Both the position numbers and the translations under genes were made by a program. The notes beneath the pieces are model-generated. The model saw only the letters and a program-made list of their open reading frames with translations, ran no database searches and had not been told where the DNA came from. A stretch of DNA of 64,000 nt from Siphonodentalium dalli (Eukaryota; Mollusca; Scaphopoda; Gadilida; Siphonodentaliidae), in the NCBI GenBank assembly GCA_032622095.1, contig CP136065.1:241779530-241843529 (forward strand), written 5' to 3'. Of this stretch, positions 23,462 through 34,758 are shown piece after piece. Positions within the stretch are counted from its first letter, which is position 1; every line of letters starts with the position of its first letter.

Positions 23462-23629
23462 CCCTTTACCCAACAGAAGGGCCCTGTGCCAATGCATTCT
23501 CTTATATATGCGAGTCGACCATAGGTCGCCTCGCATATATAAGAGAATGCATTGGCTTAACACATTAAATTAATTTAAAATTGTTAAAGAATGTAAGAAA
23601 AAATGGTAAAAAGTGTTAAAAAAAGATTT
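23462..23629. mobile_element. piggyBac-type MITE, right-truncated at the block A boundary
   Basis: TTAA at 23458-23461 then CCCTTTACCCAACAG, one hairpin (23489-23555) and spacer as far as about 23629, where the match to other copies stops. The complete counterpart in block B is 58853-59170. The A/B homology also ends here. Confidence 0.85.
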
Positions 23630-24066
23630 GTAATGTACTCGGATCTATTTACCGTATAATGTTACGACATATTGTACCCGCCTCATCGTGGCCACGCACG
23701 GATTATTATGTCTTTACGTGTCACAATGTTGGTATAAATGATGCAAGTGCCTCCACCCATTCTGATCAAAATATATGACACAGTGTGTTGTACATTTACG
23801 GTAATGTGTTCCTTAAATACAATGTTTCATAAACTTACAATGTTATAACACAATGTTCCTTGACGTTTTTGGCACAATGTTCCGTAATATTAAGGAGAGT
23901 TAATTAAGTATATGGTCCTCTTGGTGATAATATCGCTGGTGCACCACAAATATGGATCCGTTTTCCCCAGCGAAGACAACAAGCGAAATCTTTGGCAGAG
24001 GAACAATTCTCAATAAATATTATACCTTATGGAGTTGATTAGAATAAACACAACCTTCACTTCCAT
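23630..24066. other. Noncoding
   Basis: Not homologous to block B; short repeats of ACAATGTT type (about 23820-23890). No gene. Confidence 0.55.
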
Positions 24067-24070
24067 TTAA

Positions 24071-24539
24071 AGGTACTCAACCCGATAAAACTCCTCTCAA
24101 TTACTATTTCAATGGCTTCGGGGGTCAAAAATATTTGATTCGAGTCGAGGAAGTCACCCATCAAAGCTCAGATTTGTTAGATATCGATTTTAGAAATCTA
24201 TTATTTTTCATTATCGGGAATACTATCTGGCCCAGAACTCAGTCAAAATTGCGTAAAAATTACCACTTGATTTTAGAGTTATTCATCCTTGCCTGTTTGA
24301 ATAGATTTGGAGTACACATCCAGAGCAGATTACGGCAGTTATTGGTACTCATCTCGAGAACATAACAAATTTGAAAAATCAATATCTAATAACTCTGAGC
24401 TTTGTTTGATGGGTTCCTCGACTCGAATCAAATATTTTTTACCTCCAAAGCCAAAGAAATAGTAATATAGGACCCTCTGATCGGATTGTTGTTGTTGGAA
24501 TCTGTTGAGATGGGGACCCTCTTTACGGGTTGAGTACAT
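24071..24539. mobile_element. AGGTACTCAACCCG-ended TTAA element
   Basis: TTAA at 24067-24070 and 24540-24543, with ends AGGTACTCAACCCG and CGGGTTGAGTACAT. The two halves are partly inverted copies (GATTCGAGTCGAGGAA on the left, TTCCTCGACTCGAATC on the right). Inverted relative to 30933-31404. Non-coding. Confidence 0.75.
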
Positions 24540-24543
24540 TTAA

Positions 24544-25018
24544 GCTTGTCCACCAGATTGGTTTCATTTGAGCCAATACATTACGGTTGTTCGTGCAACA
24601 CATATATAGGCCTACGGGTAATATTATACCAACACAATGTTCAGCATATATTTCATAAACACACAGTGTGCATGGGTCAACACGAGACCAGATTATTTAA
24701 ATTTTTTATCGCAGTTGTTTATCGGCTCACTGAATTTCATTCGATTATATAATCTGCATTTATCACCGAACTTATGCGTGTGACAAACTGGTTTGAACTC
24801 GATCGCGCAATCGCTTAGTGTAGATGTAAAATAAATAGATTTCGCAATTTTCACATTTTACTGTCTGGAGTATATTGTCCATAACTTGTTTACCATCGAT
24901 TTGTCAAGAGGCACGAGATCGAATATCATTAAAGTTTGTCATTTGATCTAAGAAATAATAAATTCTGATGAATCATGGAGACCGGTTAGTTTGGGGACAT
25001 GCATCCCGTGAACCAGAA
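24544..25018. other. Noncoding
   Basis: Nothing recognised. Confidence 0.5.
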
Positions 25019-25133
25019 AATGTGAGGATGTGAGATGTGAGGGTGTGAGATGTGAGATGGGAGGATGTGAGATGTGAGGATGTGAGATGTGAGGGTGTGA
25101 GAATGTGAGGATGTGAGATGTGAGGATGTGAGA
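25019..25133. repeat. GATGTGAG microsatellite
   Basis: About 110 bp of GATGTGAGATGTGAGG and close variants. Confidence 0.9.
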
Positions 25134-25294
25134 TAGATCGTGTCACGAATCTCTACTCTGGCTTACGCCTGTAGAGATCATATTCCACCAGTACAAAACC
25201 TGGGAACTTTTTGCTGTTGTGACAGGGAAGTGTATCACATTGAAAAACAGTGCAGGTTATATATTTCTTAGTTATTATATAACTATAATTGTTA

Positions 25295-25964
25295 TCTCAT
25301 ATATATTTTGAAGACCTCTGTCTGTATGTATGTTTGTCTGTCATTAATACAAATCTACGATTCTTGACCGATCGGGACGAAACTTGGTACGTGAGTGTAG
25401 TTTGACCAGGCGGTCGTCGTTGTCGTATTGGCGAGCCCGTGCGGCGCCCGCTTCGCGCATGCGCAGACGAGATCTCGGAAACGGGTGGAGCTATCGACTT
25501 GAAATTTGCTATGTGAATGTATCTTGCCCCGGATGCGAATTTTATCGGGTCGCCCGTGCGACACCAGCTTCGCGCATGCGCAGACGAGATCTCGGAAACG
25601 GGTGGAGCTATCGACTTGAAATTTGCTATGTGAATGTATCTGCCCCGGATACGAATTTCAACGGGTCGCCGAGCCCGTGCGACGCCAGCTTCGCGCATGC
25701 GCAGACGAGATCTCGGAAACGGGTGGAGCTATCGACTTGAAATTTGGTATGTGAATGTATCTTGCGCCGGATACGAATTTTATCGGGTCGCCGAGCACGT
25801 GCGACGCCAGCTTCGCGCATGCGCAGACCAGATCTCGGAAACGGGTAGGGCTATCGACTTGAAATTTGATTTTTGAATAGCCCGGACAACGTCGGGCTGG
25901 GTAGAGCTATCGACTTGAAATTTGGTTTTTGAATAGCCCGGACAACGTCGGGCTCATCGGCTAG
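25295..25964 (+). mobile_element. Non-autonomous Helitron 1
   Basis: The 5' end TCTCATATATATTTTG is preceded by A. The 3' end has the stem AGCCCG-8-CGGGCT (25935-25954), six bases, then CTAG (25961-25964). The last unit with this stem is duplicated (stem also at 25879-25898). The body is a tandem array of about four 116-122-bp units (about 25435-25870) with GCGCATGCGCAGACGAGATC. No Rep/helicase. Confidence 0.75.
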
Positions 25965-26545
25965 TCTACTATATATTTTGAGACTTCCGTATATATGTAT
26001 ATATGTGTGTATGTGTGTGTGTATATACTTTATAGAATCGAAAACGGCTGCATGGATCGAGCTCAAATTTCGTATATAAGGGTAAAAAACCCACGGGGAT
26101 CCTCGACATCGCGTTTTGGACAAGCTCTGAGCACTCATTCTCCACTCCCAATCACCAAAATCACCGCAAAGGGCACTTCGGGGGTTAAGGCATCAACGAT
26201 CTTTATATCGACCATATTTGGAGTTGTTAACCGACTGACGCTCTTTATTGCCATCGACGTTGGTAAACAAACGGTTACCCGTGTGTACGAAACTACGGAT
26301 GCAAAACGCGAAATGCATTTATCTCGATTAAAAAGGCAGAATTAACGTGTTTTGTAATTCTTATGTCTGTCGTTCCTAGGAACGGGGAAAATTTTCAATC
26401 ATACCTCTTTTAGGGACGGGTACTGCGTTTTGTGTGAAAACCAAAAATGCGTGTTGTGTGATTCTTATGTCTGTCGTTCCTAGGAACGGGGGAAATTTAG
26501 GGACGGATACTGCGTGTTGTGTGATTCTTACTTAATCGGGTAAAA
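25965..26545 (+). mobile_element. Helitron 2, 5' part, head-to-tail with Helitron 1
   Basis: TCTACTATATATTTTGAGAC begins directly after the CTAG of the first element and matches the Helitron 5' consensus and Helitron 1's own start. The 3' end is not found, so the end given is a guess. Inside, CGTTCCTAGGAACG occurs twice (about 26371 and 26470). Confidence 0.5.
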
Positions 26546-26939
26546 TAAGGTCTAATCGGGTAAAATATTGAAAAACCAAAAATTAAATTAAAAAATTAAT
26601 CAAAAATTAATTAAAAAATCCAGTAAATTAAAAATGCACAATTAACTCATGTTATAAACAAAAAATTAATATTAACACATCCCGGGTTATTAATTCGATG
26701 TTTATTGCGATATCGGCCCACAAAAGTCACAACAAAGTATGCAACCTCGAGCTGCATGGGACCACCCCCAAATATGAAGTAGTTTATTGAGGAACAAGTA
26801 TTAACAAAGAATATACATTGGTTGTTCAATGTTATAAAGTTATAAAGTCAAACGGTAAGAACATCAAACAGTTCCCATGCAGGTTTTTTACTGGTGGAAT
26901 ATGATGTCGCAAGCCGGAGTAGAGATTCGTGACATGATC

Positions 26940-28610
26940 AAGATGTGAGACACCCTTCAGTATATGAGTAACAGTTTACCTGGTTGTGTTGCAAGTGGCT
27001 TGGATTACGAGCATGTAGCATTCTAATCAAGCGATACAATCACAATATTCATAGGCAATCTTTCAAAGCTTATTGCAATTTGTCACGAAGAAGTTGAGCG
27101 ATCGATTTCCGAGTAAAAAACTGACGTGTACACGGAATTGCATGTTTTCCGCGCAGAGTCTTCCAGAGACCTTGTGAGTATGGTAGCCGTTCGTGAGCAT
27201 ACCGAATTAATCAAAGTAATTCTCAATAATTTGCCATCCACGCAATTCTGTGGAGATCTCATGATATTGATCTACACGAGCGAGTTACTACTGCGTCGAT
27301 ATCGCACGATTCGTGGCCCCGTCACTCTTGTCTCAAACACGGCTAATACAATTTATAAACCCAAGCCGACAGGATTGATTCAGCTCAATTTCCATCCTTT
27401 TAACCCAGTTGGAGACCGTCTCGTGAATAAGGAATAATAGAGACGATATTAGATTTATTTTATGCACAGCGAGGACGAAGTTTATTTAGAATCGATGCAC
27501 ATATTACCAATGGTTCGACGCATCCTTTGTGATCAGTGATAAGACATCATTGGATCGGGAGTTACGAGCATTTCTGGTCTATTATTGTCTCCCAATGACT
27601 TGCTTATCTTTTTGTACTGGAGTCATTCAAGTTTAGTGCTTTGAACACGCAACACAAATAGAAAGAAAATAGTCATTGCTGCTCTAGATGGCATGATCTT
27701 CTTTGATGTTTCTCCGTGTTGGAAGGTAGTAAGGGTTTTGTTCTTGTCATAATTCAGTACGGACATGCATCATATATGAAGGCCGATGACAATATGAACA
27801 CTCGATTTTCAAAAAGAGCTGTATCATTTTTAACCCTTTTATAACTGAATACTCTATGACGTAATAGTCACAAAAAACAATTGATATATGTATAGGGGTT
27901 TAAAATTCTCAGCTGATATAAGTTCAGCAAAACTGTAAATAATCATATATAAATGCCATAAAATGTTTCAACTTTACAGAGAGTGAGTAATACTATAAAG
28001 CGAGAATGAGAGAGCCGTGTCAGAGTGGAAGAGAGAGCGAGAGAGCGAGAATTATGGATGTTCGTCCAATTCCCATGATTATTTGCAGTGGCTATTATGA
28101 AAATTGAAAAAAATATGTGCTTTTCTGGGAAGCATCTTTCCTGTTACTCGTAGCGGAAGCATGCAGTCAGTTAATAGTGCTCGGTGGACACCCCCCCCCC
28201 CCCAACGGAGACCCTCTAGCCACATCCCTGAGCATGCAGTCAGTTTTTAGTGCTCGGTGTTCTCTATAGTCTTGGTGCAAACAAAAATATATATAACCAA
28301 GCTGAACTTCAGCGGACATCCTTAACTTTCAAAGGGTAGACCTATAAATCATGGGAGGTATCTTCATGGGTAAACCGTGATTGCTGTCTCTGACTCTCTG
28401 TTACCTGAAATCGTCATCCGTTATACCCAGAACCCGACCACTGCCCCCCCCCTGTTATTGGTTCTGCTCCTGTCACCCTGAATTGTTAATCTCAGTCCAC
28501 ATGTTCACTCATCAAAATGTGTCGGATGCTAATTATGCCACGCGACGTTTACGATGTGTTCATTTTTGGTCAGTTTTACCGCGAATATCAACATTTATAT
28601 TTTCAGGTAA
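26940..28610. other. Noncoding or unrecognised
   Basis: One open frame of 103 codons at 27126-27437 (+) resembles nothing I know. A poly-C run lies at 28191-28203. No gene can be supported. Confidence 0.45.
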
Positions 28611-29110
28611 CCTTTCTGTCCTTTCATATGAAGAAATGTGGTGGTCATGTATAATTTAAACCAGGCTTGTTACGACTTATGGTTTCTCATATTCCTTAAA
28701 TATGCGCCGTTGGGTTGATTTTGATTCTGATTTCTAATTTAACCAAGTTTTCTGTCCTCTCATTTGAAGCAATATTATGGTTATACAATTATGGCCGACG
28801 GTTTGTTAAATTTCTTCAATATGCTTCGTTTGGGTTGATTTGGTCCGTTTTTGCAGATCCACATTTTCCTTATTAGGCAACTTATTTGTCCATTCATTTG
28901 AAGCAATATGGTGGTTATTCATAATTTACACATGGCTATATAGTTATAGCCGACGGTTTGTTAAATGTCTTGAATATGCGCCGTTGGGTTGATTTGGTTC
29001 GTTATTTCTCCAAGATCCACATTTTTATTATTAGGCAACTTTTCTGTCCTTTCATTTGAAACAATGTGGTGGTTATTCATAATTTAAACCAGACTATAGT
29101 TACGTCTGTG
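28611..29110. repeat. Four degenerate tandem units of about 130-160 bp
   Basis: Each contains TTCTGTCCTTTCATTTGAAG, then TGTGGTGGTTATTC and ATATGCGCCGTTGGGTTGAT. Unit starts at about 28612, 28748, 28880 and 29039. Confidence 0.75.
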
Positions 29111-29830
29111 GTTTCTTAAATTCCTGGAAATGTTGGCATTTATTCAAGCGGTGATACCAGCGGGAGGTTCTGGTTTTCATTATACCCAGACAATAGGAAG
29201 ATCCTGTGTTGTTGCCTTCAGTGTTGATATAGAGGGATTCGCTAACAGACAAAGATTTATACAGAGACGGAGTATTGAACGGAACAGAGCCCCCCGGGAT
29301 ACGATTCCTTCGGAGAGACTTGCATTAATTCAGTTCAGTCGTGCCGCAAATACTCGGGAGTTCGGCATGGGTTATTCCTATGCGCAAAATCAATTCTGAC
29401 ATCTCCGTAGTCTGTATTGGCAATTCTCGTTAGGAATAATTTAGCTACTAGACACATGATGTTGCTAGAATCTCCGATATTCTTTCTCGCTCGATGACTT
29501 AAAGTTAGTGTTATATTTACTCAGTGTGATGCGTACGTGCTCCCATCGATATCTAAATGTTATTTGTTAATTATTGTGTTTTCCCTGATTTAAAACTACT
29601 CAGACCCAAAATGAGCTGCCTCTCTTAGAGCTCGGTGGTCATGGGTGAGATTTTCAGCTAATTAGCTGATTTATTGCTGGTAATTTTGTATAGAAAGTTC
29701 AGTGAATCACCCAGAACATTCATAATGTTATGACGATCTAAGCTAATTCTATTGAAGCTGTACAAATGCACAGAGTTCTCATCTTTGAAGTTTGAAAACA
29801 TGGATATGATATTATTACACGATCCTACCC
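29111..29830. other. Noncoding or unrecognised
   Basis: An 89-codon open frame at 29130-29399 (+) follows the tandem repeat; no family recognised. Otherwise nothing. Confidence 0.45.
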
Positions 29831-29832
29831 TT

Positions 29833-29918
29833 AGATAGATAGATAGATTTATTACTCTTTTCATCGATAAGATATATGAGTATGAACAAATGAAATTAAA
29901 CATATAAGTTATGCATGC
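29833..29918 (-). mobile_element. LINE 3' tail, short
   Basis: The minus strand ends AGTAATAAATCTATCTATCT, the usual AATAAA plus short tandem tail of a LINE. The related inverted segment near 63820-63845 lacks it, so it is a recent, severely 5'-truncated insertion. Confidence 0.6.
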
Positions 29919-30485
29919 ATTATTCCATTCAATATACCCATTCTATAAATTGTGATATTAAACGTTCGTTTAATAACAGGAAATAGTGCCAGGTGACCTT
30001 TAACTTCTGGTTTGTAGTCTATTTACATTACGTCTCAAAATACTATGGCTTCCAATATTTTTCCAACACACTCTAATGAATGAAAGAGTTCGAAAAGTTA
30101 TTACGCCATTAAATTCGTCACAGAGTCGTTATTTATCTGGGACTATATTTCGTTAAGCGGTTAAACAACGCATATAGTTACCTGAAACGTAATCACAGGT
30201 CTTATATAAGCCGACGCTATTTTCAGGTCCTATTTGCTGATTTAAGTATCTTTTATTGAGGTTTTGGTTTATGTGATAAATAGAATCTACAACTTGTTCC
30301 AAGTTTATAGCGGAATTTACAAAACTCGTCCAGTAAATTATAGGTCAGGACCTCGCCAAAGGCTCGGTCCAGACCTAATTTACTGGACTCGTTTTGTAAA
30401 TTCTGCTATAAACTGGGGACGAGTTGTAGATCCTCTATATATATGCCATCGTGATAAATACATGTAGTATTACAAATATGTCATC
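29919..30485. repeat. Segment with an inverted homologue at 62928-63850
   Basis: Shares blocks such as ATAACAGGAAATAGTGCCA and ACGTCTCAAAATACTAT with the complement of 63630-63830, and carries the empty TTAA (30242-30245) for the MITE at 63123-63486. Ends in the cruciform element at 30286-30430. Confidence 0.75.
30286..30430. mobile_element. 145-bp cruciform element
   Basis: Palindrome TCTACAACTTG..CGAGTTGTAGA with inner blocks GGAATTTACAAAACTCGTCC and TAAATTATAGGTC and a GGACC..GGTCC centre. Relatives are at 62928-63071 and, strongly diverged, 47819-47957. Confidence 0.75.
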
Positions 30486-30928
30486 TAAATTATGTCTAAC
30501 GACATTCGAGGGCCCTTGCTTGCGCATGTCATTCGTCGAAGAACGATAACTGAACTGTGGATATACGAAGCAATATCTTACCCTAAGACATAATAAAGAA
30601 ACATGTTGTCCCTGAATTCTATGATCGTGTGTCAGCCCGCTTCCCGTGTTGCTTAATGACTATAATAACCGATAAGTGTGGGTATATGAACTGACAACTC
30701 AGACGGGCTTATTTAAATGAATGATACCTGATATCAACATTCAAGGCTATACAAGGCATTCCAACGTTGAGCGTAAGTTCATACACTGGCAAGTTTGCTT
30801 GGCTTTTTCTCATAGAAAACTATATTGTGCCATAATATGAACACCAACATGCATTATATACACATATAACTACATGAGAAGTATAATGTCGGTAGTTCCA
30901 CGAGTAACGGGGCTACTAACACATTGCC
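30486..30928. other. Noncoding
   Basis: Nothing recognised. Confidence 0.5.
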
Positions 30929-30932
30929 TTAA

Positions 30933-31404
30933 AGGTACTCAATCCGTAAAGAGGGTCCCCATCTCAACAGATTCCAACAACAACAATCCGATCAGAGGGT
31001 CCTATATTACTATTTCTTTGGCTTTGGGGGTAAAACATATTTGATTCGAGTCGAGGAACCCATCAAACAAAGCTCAGAGTTATTAGATATTGAAATTTGT
31101 TATATTCTCGAGATGAGTACTAATAACTGCCGTCAATTTGCTAACCTGCTCGAGATTTTACGCCAAAACTCTATTCAAAGAGACAAGGATGGATAACTCT
31201 ATAATCAAGTGGTAATAATAACGAAATTTTGACTGTCTTCTGGGCCAGAAAGAATTCCCGATAATGAAAATTAATAGATTTCTAAAATCGATATCTAACA
31301 AATCTGAGCTTTGATGGGTGACTTCCTCGACTCGAATCAAATATTTTTGACCCCCGAAGCCATTAAAATAGTAATTGAGAGGAGTTTTATCGGATTGAGT
31401 ACCT
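30933..31404. mobile_element. AGGTACTCAATCCG-ended TTAA element
   Basis: TTAA at 30929-30932 and 31405-31408; ends AGGTACTCAATCCG and CGGATTGAGTACCT. Same family as 24071-24539, inverted. It abuts the next element with one shared TTAA. Confidence 0.75.
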
Positions 31405-31408
31405 TTAA

Positions 31409-31785
31409 AGACATACATGTATTATGTACCTGTTCGGTTGCGTGAAACTGATCGGTTAGTATTCAGAAGCTATGCCAACTGCATGGACGAATGTAGCATT
31501 CTACTAACATCGTGGAAAATTTCAAGCAAATCGACCTTACCACTCCATAGAAATCACCTGAAATATACGCTCAAATTGTAAATATTTACTTATCGATCCG
31601 GGACGCAACTATTGGTGATAAACTAACGAAAACGATTTCGCCACTAAGAGTCACTGCATTTAATTAATATAAACGAATGACGGTGTGTGTTGTAAATTTG
31701 GATGTGATAATTATAAAAATAACTACTTTGAGCAAGATATTCTCCATTTCTATTTGATCGCCCTACCGGAGTGTTTCACATCACT
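31409..31785. mobile_element. AGACATA..ATCACT TTAA element
   Basis: Bounded by the shared TTAA on the left and TTAA at 31786-31789. Ends AGACATACATG and GTGTTTCACATCACT. Copies at 34042-34758 and 60110-60462. Terminal inverted repeats are very short. Noncoding. Confidence 0.65.
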
Positions 31786-31950
31786 TTAAAATATCTGTAT
31801 AGTGTATGGTTAATTGTTTCGAGACAATTGCTTGCTCATTGCAGTAAAATTTCGATAGCATCGCTAAAGTATTACTTCTCAGCTGTTGTATAGATGCATT
31901 TTATAAAAAAAAAAATTCGCGTTCTCGGTTTCTGGCACATTGTAGCTTTC

Positions 31951-32545
31951 TAGATAAGATAAGTTTATTGACAATTACACCCACACGGGGCCGATGTCAC
32001 AACATAAATAACAATATATATATATATGATACAGTAAGTATACACAATTGTAATCAGAATTACAAATGGAAAAAATTTCATGTTTGTTCTTGAAAATCTG
32101 GTGTTTCAGACCTTTTGTGGAAAAAGAGACGGACCATGTTACAGATGATATTGCATGTTTCTGTTTTGTCATTTCGCAGTGTGAAAATTAATTTTTGGGC
32201 ATCAGTCATATTAATAAACTTGTGATTTACTTTATTTATTTCGTCAAAGAAACGGAGACGAATGCTTTTGTAAATAGGACATTTTAAAATAAAATGTTCC
32301 TCGGTTTCCGTTTCCAATCCACACTTTCTGCATATTTCTATGCCTAAATATCTGTAACAGAATGCCTTCAAATTTACGAGTGTATGAGTATCCGTCCACA
32401 TGCATATTACGTCTGAATTATTAGGACTAAGCAGAGTATAGAGGCAGAGAATCCAGAGATATATATCTGGTAGAAGCTCTGAAGATTTATCTGTTTCGAT
32501 CTTTAGGCCGAGGTCGATTGTACTGTAGCCAAAAAACACGAAACC
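31951..32545 (-). pseudogene. LINE fragment with C-terminal reverse transcriptase region
   Basis: The minus-strand frame 32539-32078 contains CRKCGLETETEEHFILKCP, the C-x2-C-x8-H-x4-C motif found after the reverse transcriptase domain in many LINEs, followed by about 60 more residues. The strand then runs to a 3' end with GTCAATAAACTTATCTTATC, a typical LINE tail. The catalytic part is missing (5' truncation). The family of LINE is not resolved. The open frame is still long, so the insertion may be fairly young. Confidence 0.8.
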
Positions 32546-33688
32546 ATGTTGCCTCGATTCACAAAGGAACTTTCACAGTGGTCGTGTGTGATGTCGGGTT
32601 TCTGGCACGCGGTCTGAAGAGGTGAACTCATTAACCGTTGAGAGGCCTCTATACATAAGAGATATAGCATCTATGACTGATTGCTTTCTATATATGTTAC
32701 AAACAACTAATTATTTTCCATAGGCAACAGCGATATCTATGAGTCTCGCCGGCGATGGGTTAAGCCTATTTCAAGTGGTAAATTTTCCATTAGAATGTCA
32801 TCCGATACACCACTCGCGGTGATAAACATACGCGCCCTTTTCTGTATTATTTAAAACGACGATCTTGCATTTCCACAACTACCCCATTTACTGCACAAAA
32901 ATCAGCAGATAAAAATACCCAGACCCCTACCATAAGTTCGGGACCCAACCAGACTCTTCCTGACCATCTAAACAAAAATATCGCCATAGTTATATATAGG
33001 CTATGATTTTATGTTCCCGGGCTCAGAGAATTTTCCCTCAAAGATAATCAACCAATCAGCAGCCAGAATTGTTTATGCTGACTCGAGCCCCCCTACCCCA
33101 CACGCAAATTAAAGTGGTCCTGCTAATTTGCTATGATGTTGGTGGGTCCTGCTGAATTGCTATGATGCTCTAATAGGGCCAACGCATGCTGTTAAGAAAA
33201 AGTTCCCAAGTTGTTTTCTAAAGTTGTCATTTTCTTCTCTTTTTTTCGCGGTGTTCTGATAATCTGATCATATCCAGGAAAAGCCATCATGTTTATCAAC
33301 ATTCAAAAATATATTGCGAAATATTTCAATACTGCATGGTTGTAATAGTTGTTGCAAATCTACTAAAGTCAAGATGGCTATTCGTGTAGTTTTACAGCGG
33401 CCAGCCCCCAGCGCAGCTATTATTAATTTTATCAAAACTATGTTCTTGAATGTTTCACACAGACACTGACTTTTTCTCAAATCTCCCGGATTAGCCAAAC
33501 ACCGCGACCAAACTTTATAAAACATAACTGTACTTTTGCATAACCAGCATCATAGCAATTCAGCAGGATTAACCAGCATAATAGATAATAGAACGTTAGC
33601 ATGATTACTTGACCAGGGGTTGGTTTATAAAATGTGGATTAAACCTTCCATGACTGGTCACTGGAGCTTCCTGAAATTTTGCGAAAAC
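32546..33688. other. Noncoding with a small foldback
   Basis: CCTGCTGAATTGCTATGATG at about 33147 recurs inverted at about 33547, suggesting a foldback remnant of about 420 bp. No gene. Confidence 0.5.
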
Positions 33689-33870
33689 CCTGCGCCAATG
33701 TATTCTCTCAAATTTTAGTCTCACACAAGGAGCCCCGCATAAATTATAAGATAATACATTGACCTAACAGTATTTACCTTGACCGTGTAAGCAAATTCAT
33801 TCTCTTGTATATATGGGAGGCTCCCTATGGGAGACTCGCATATATAATATAATGCACTGGCACAGGATCT
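33689..33870. mobile_element. Old, decayed paired-hairpin element
   Basis: CCCTGCGCCAATGTATTCTC at the left and ATAATGCACTGGCACAGG at the right, with degenerate hairpins (GGAGGCTCCCTATGGGAGACTC). Much more diverged than the other copies, so the module is old in this genome. Confidence 0.65.
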
Positions 33871-34041
33871 TTAATGATTCACCAACACAGCCCCCGGCAT
33901 ATAAGGGTTAAATAAGTGAATCTTTATATCGGGCCTTGGGTGAGTCATCGGGTATTTTGTTCTCCCTTTACACTGCTAAATACATGACCAAGGAACCAAA
34001 TTAAATGTGGTTCATGTTTGCTTTTGGATCCACATATATAA

Positions 34042-34758
34042 AGACATATTATGGACTTGTTCGAGTTCGTGAAACTGATAAGTTAGTTTCCAGGCATTAC
34101 GCCGACCTGAAGAATGTAGCATTCTACTGACATCGTCGAAAATTTCAAAGAAATCGACCATACCACTCAATAGGAAACATCGTAAAAAATACACTCAATT
34201 GTAAATATTTACCTCTGGATTCGGGAAGCAACAAACAAATGATTTCGCCATCGAGAGTCAGTGCATTTAATTAATATATCAGAATGACGGTGTGTGTTGG
34301 CAATTTGGATTGACATTCGTAAAAGAACAACTTCTTTGAGCAAGATTATTCTCCATTTCTATTGGATCACCTTAGTGTAAACATATTTTATTCCAATCAA
34401 AATAATAACATATATAAACATTTAACAGACATTTTACAGGAGTATAGAATAATATAAATTCGATTGATTGGAAAGGGGATTAAACAACAAGCCCAAGGGC
34501 TTTTATTAAGTTTGCTCCCCTTTTGTTTCGCACCCGCTCTTCATTAAGTGTAGAGAGGGGGTCGGACGGGAAGGAATGAAATATCATAATTATAGTAATG
34601 ATGATGTCGTTAGAAGCAGGGAGAGAGATTTTGAACGAGAGAGAGAGAGAGAGAGGAGAGATAGATAGAGGGGAGAGAGGAGAGAGAGAGAGAGAGAGAG
34701 GGGGGGTAAGATGCTGGGAGAGGGGGTAGTTTTCAACACCGGAGTGTTTCACATCACT
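34042..34758. mobile_element. AGACATA..ATCACT element with nested insertion
   Basis: Aligns with 31409-31785 but is split by about 365 bp (34373-34738). The insert on the minus strand ends GGAATAAAATATGTTTACAC and has a GCCCTTGGGC hairpin and a long GA microsatellite (about 34638-34700); it looks like a LINE 3' end. Confidence 0.6.

Larger units (their letters stand above)
25135..26939. mobile_element. Foldback element carrying nested Helitrons
   Basis: The ends GATCGTGTCACGAATCTCTA and GAGTAGAGATTCGTGACATG are inverted copies and match those at 8537-9019. The interior is replaced by Helitron sequence from 25295. The right part still resembles the short copies (AACATCAAA, TTCCCATG, ACTGGTGGAATATGA). 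Confidence 0.6.

Noticed and set aside
25297-25876. Arg-rich overlapping frames on both strands
   Set aside because: They follow the 116-122-bp Helitron array; frames shift between units.
27126-27437. 103-codon frame as a gene
   Set aside because: No known motif, no splice or polyadenylation context and no second copy to test conservation.
29130-29399. 89-codon frame as a gene
   Set aside because: It adjoins a degenerate tandem repeat and has no recognised motif.
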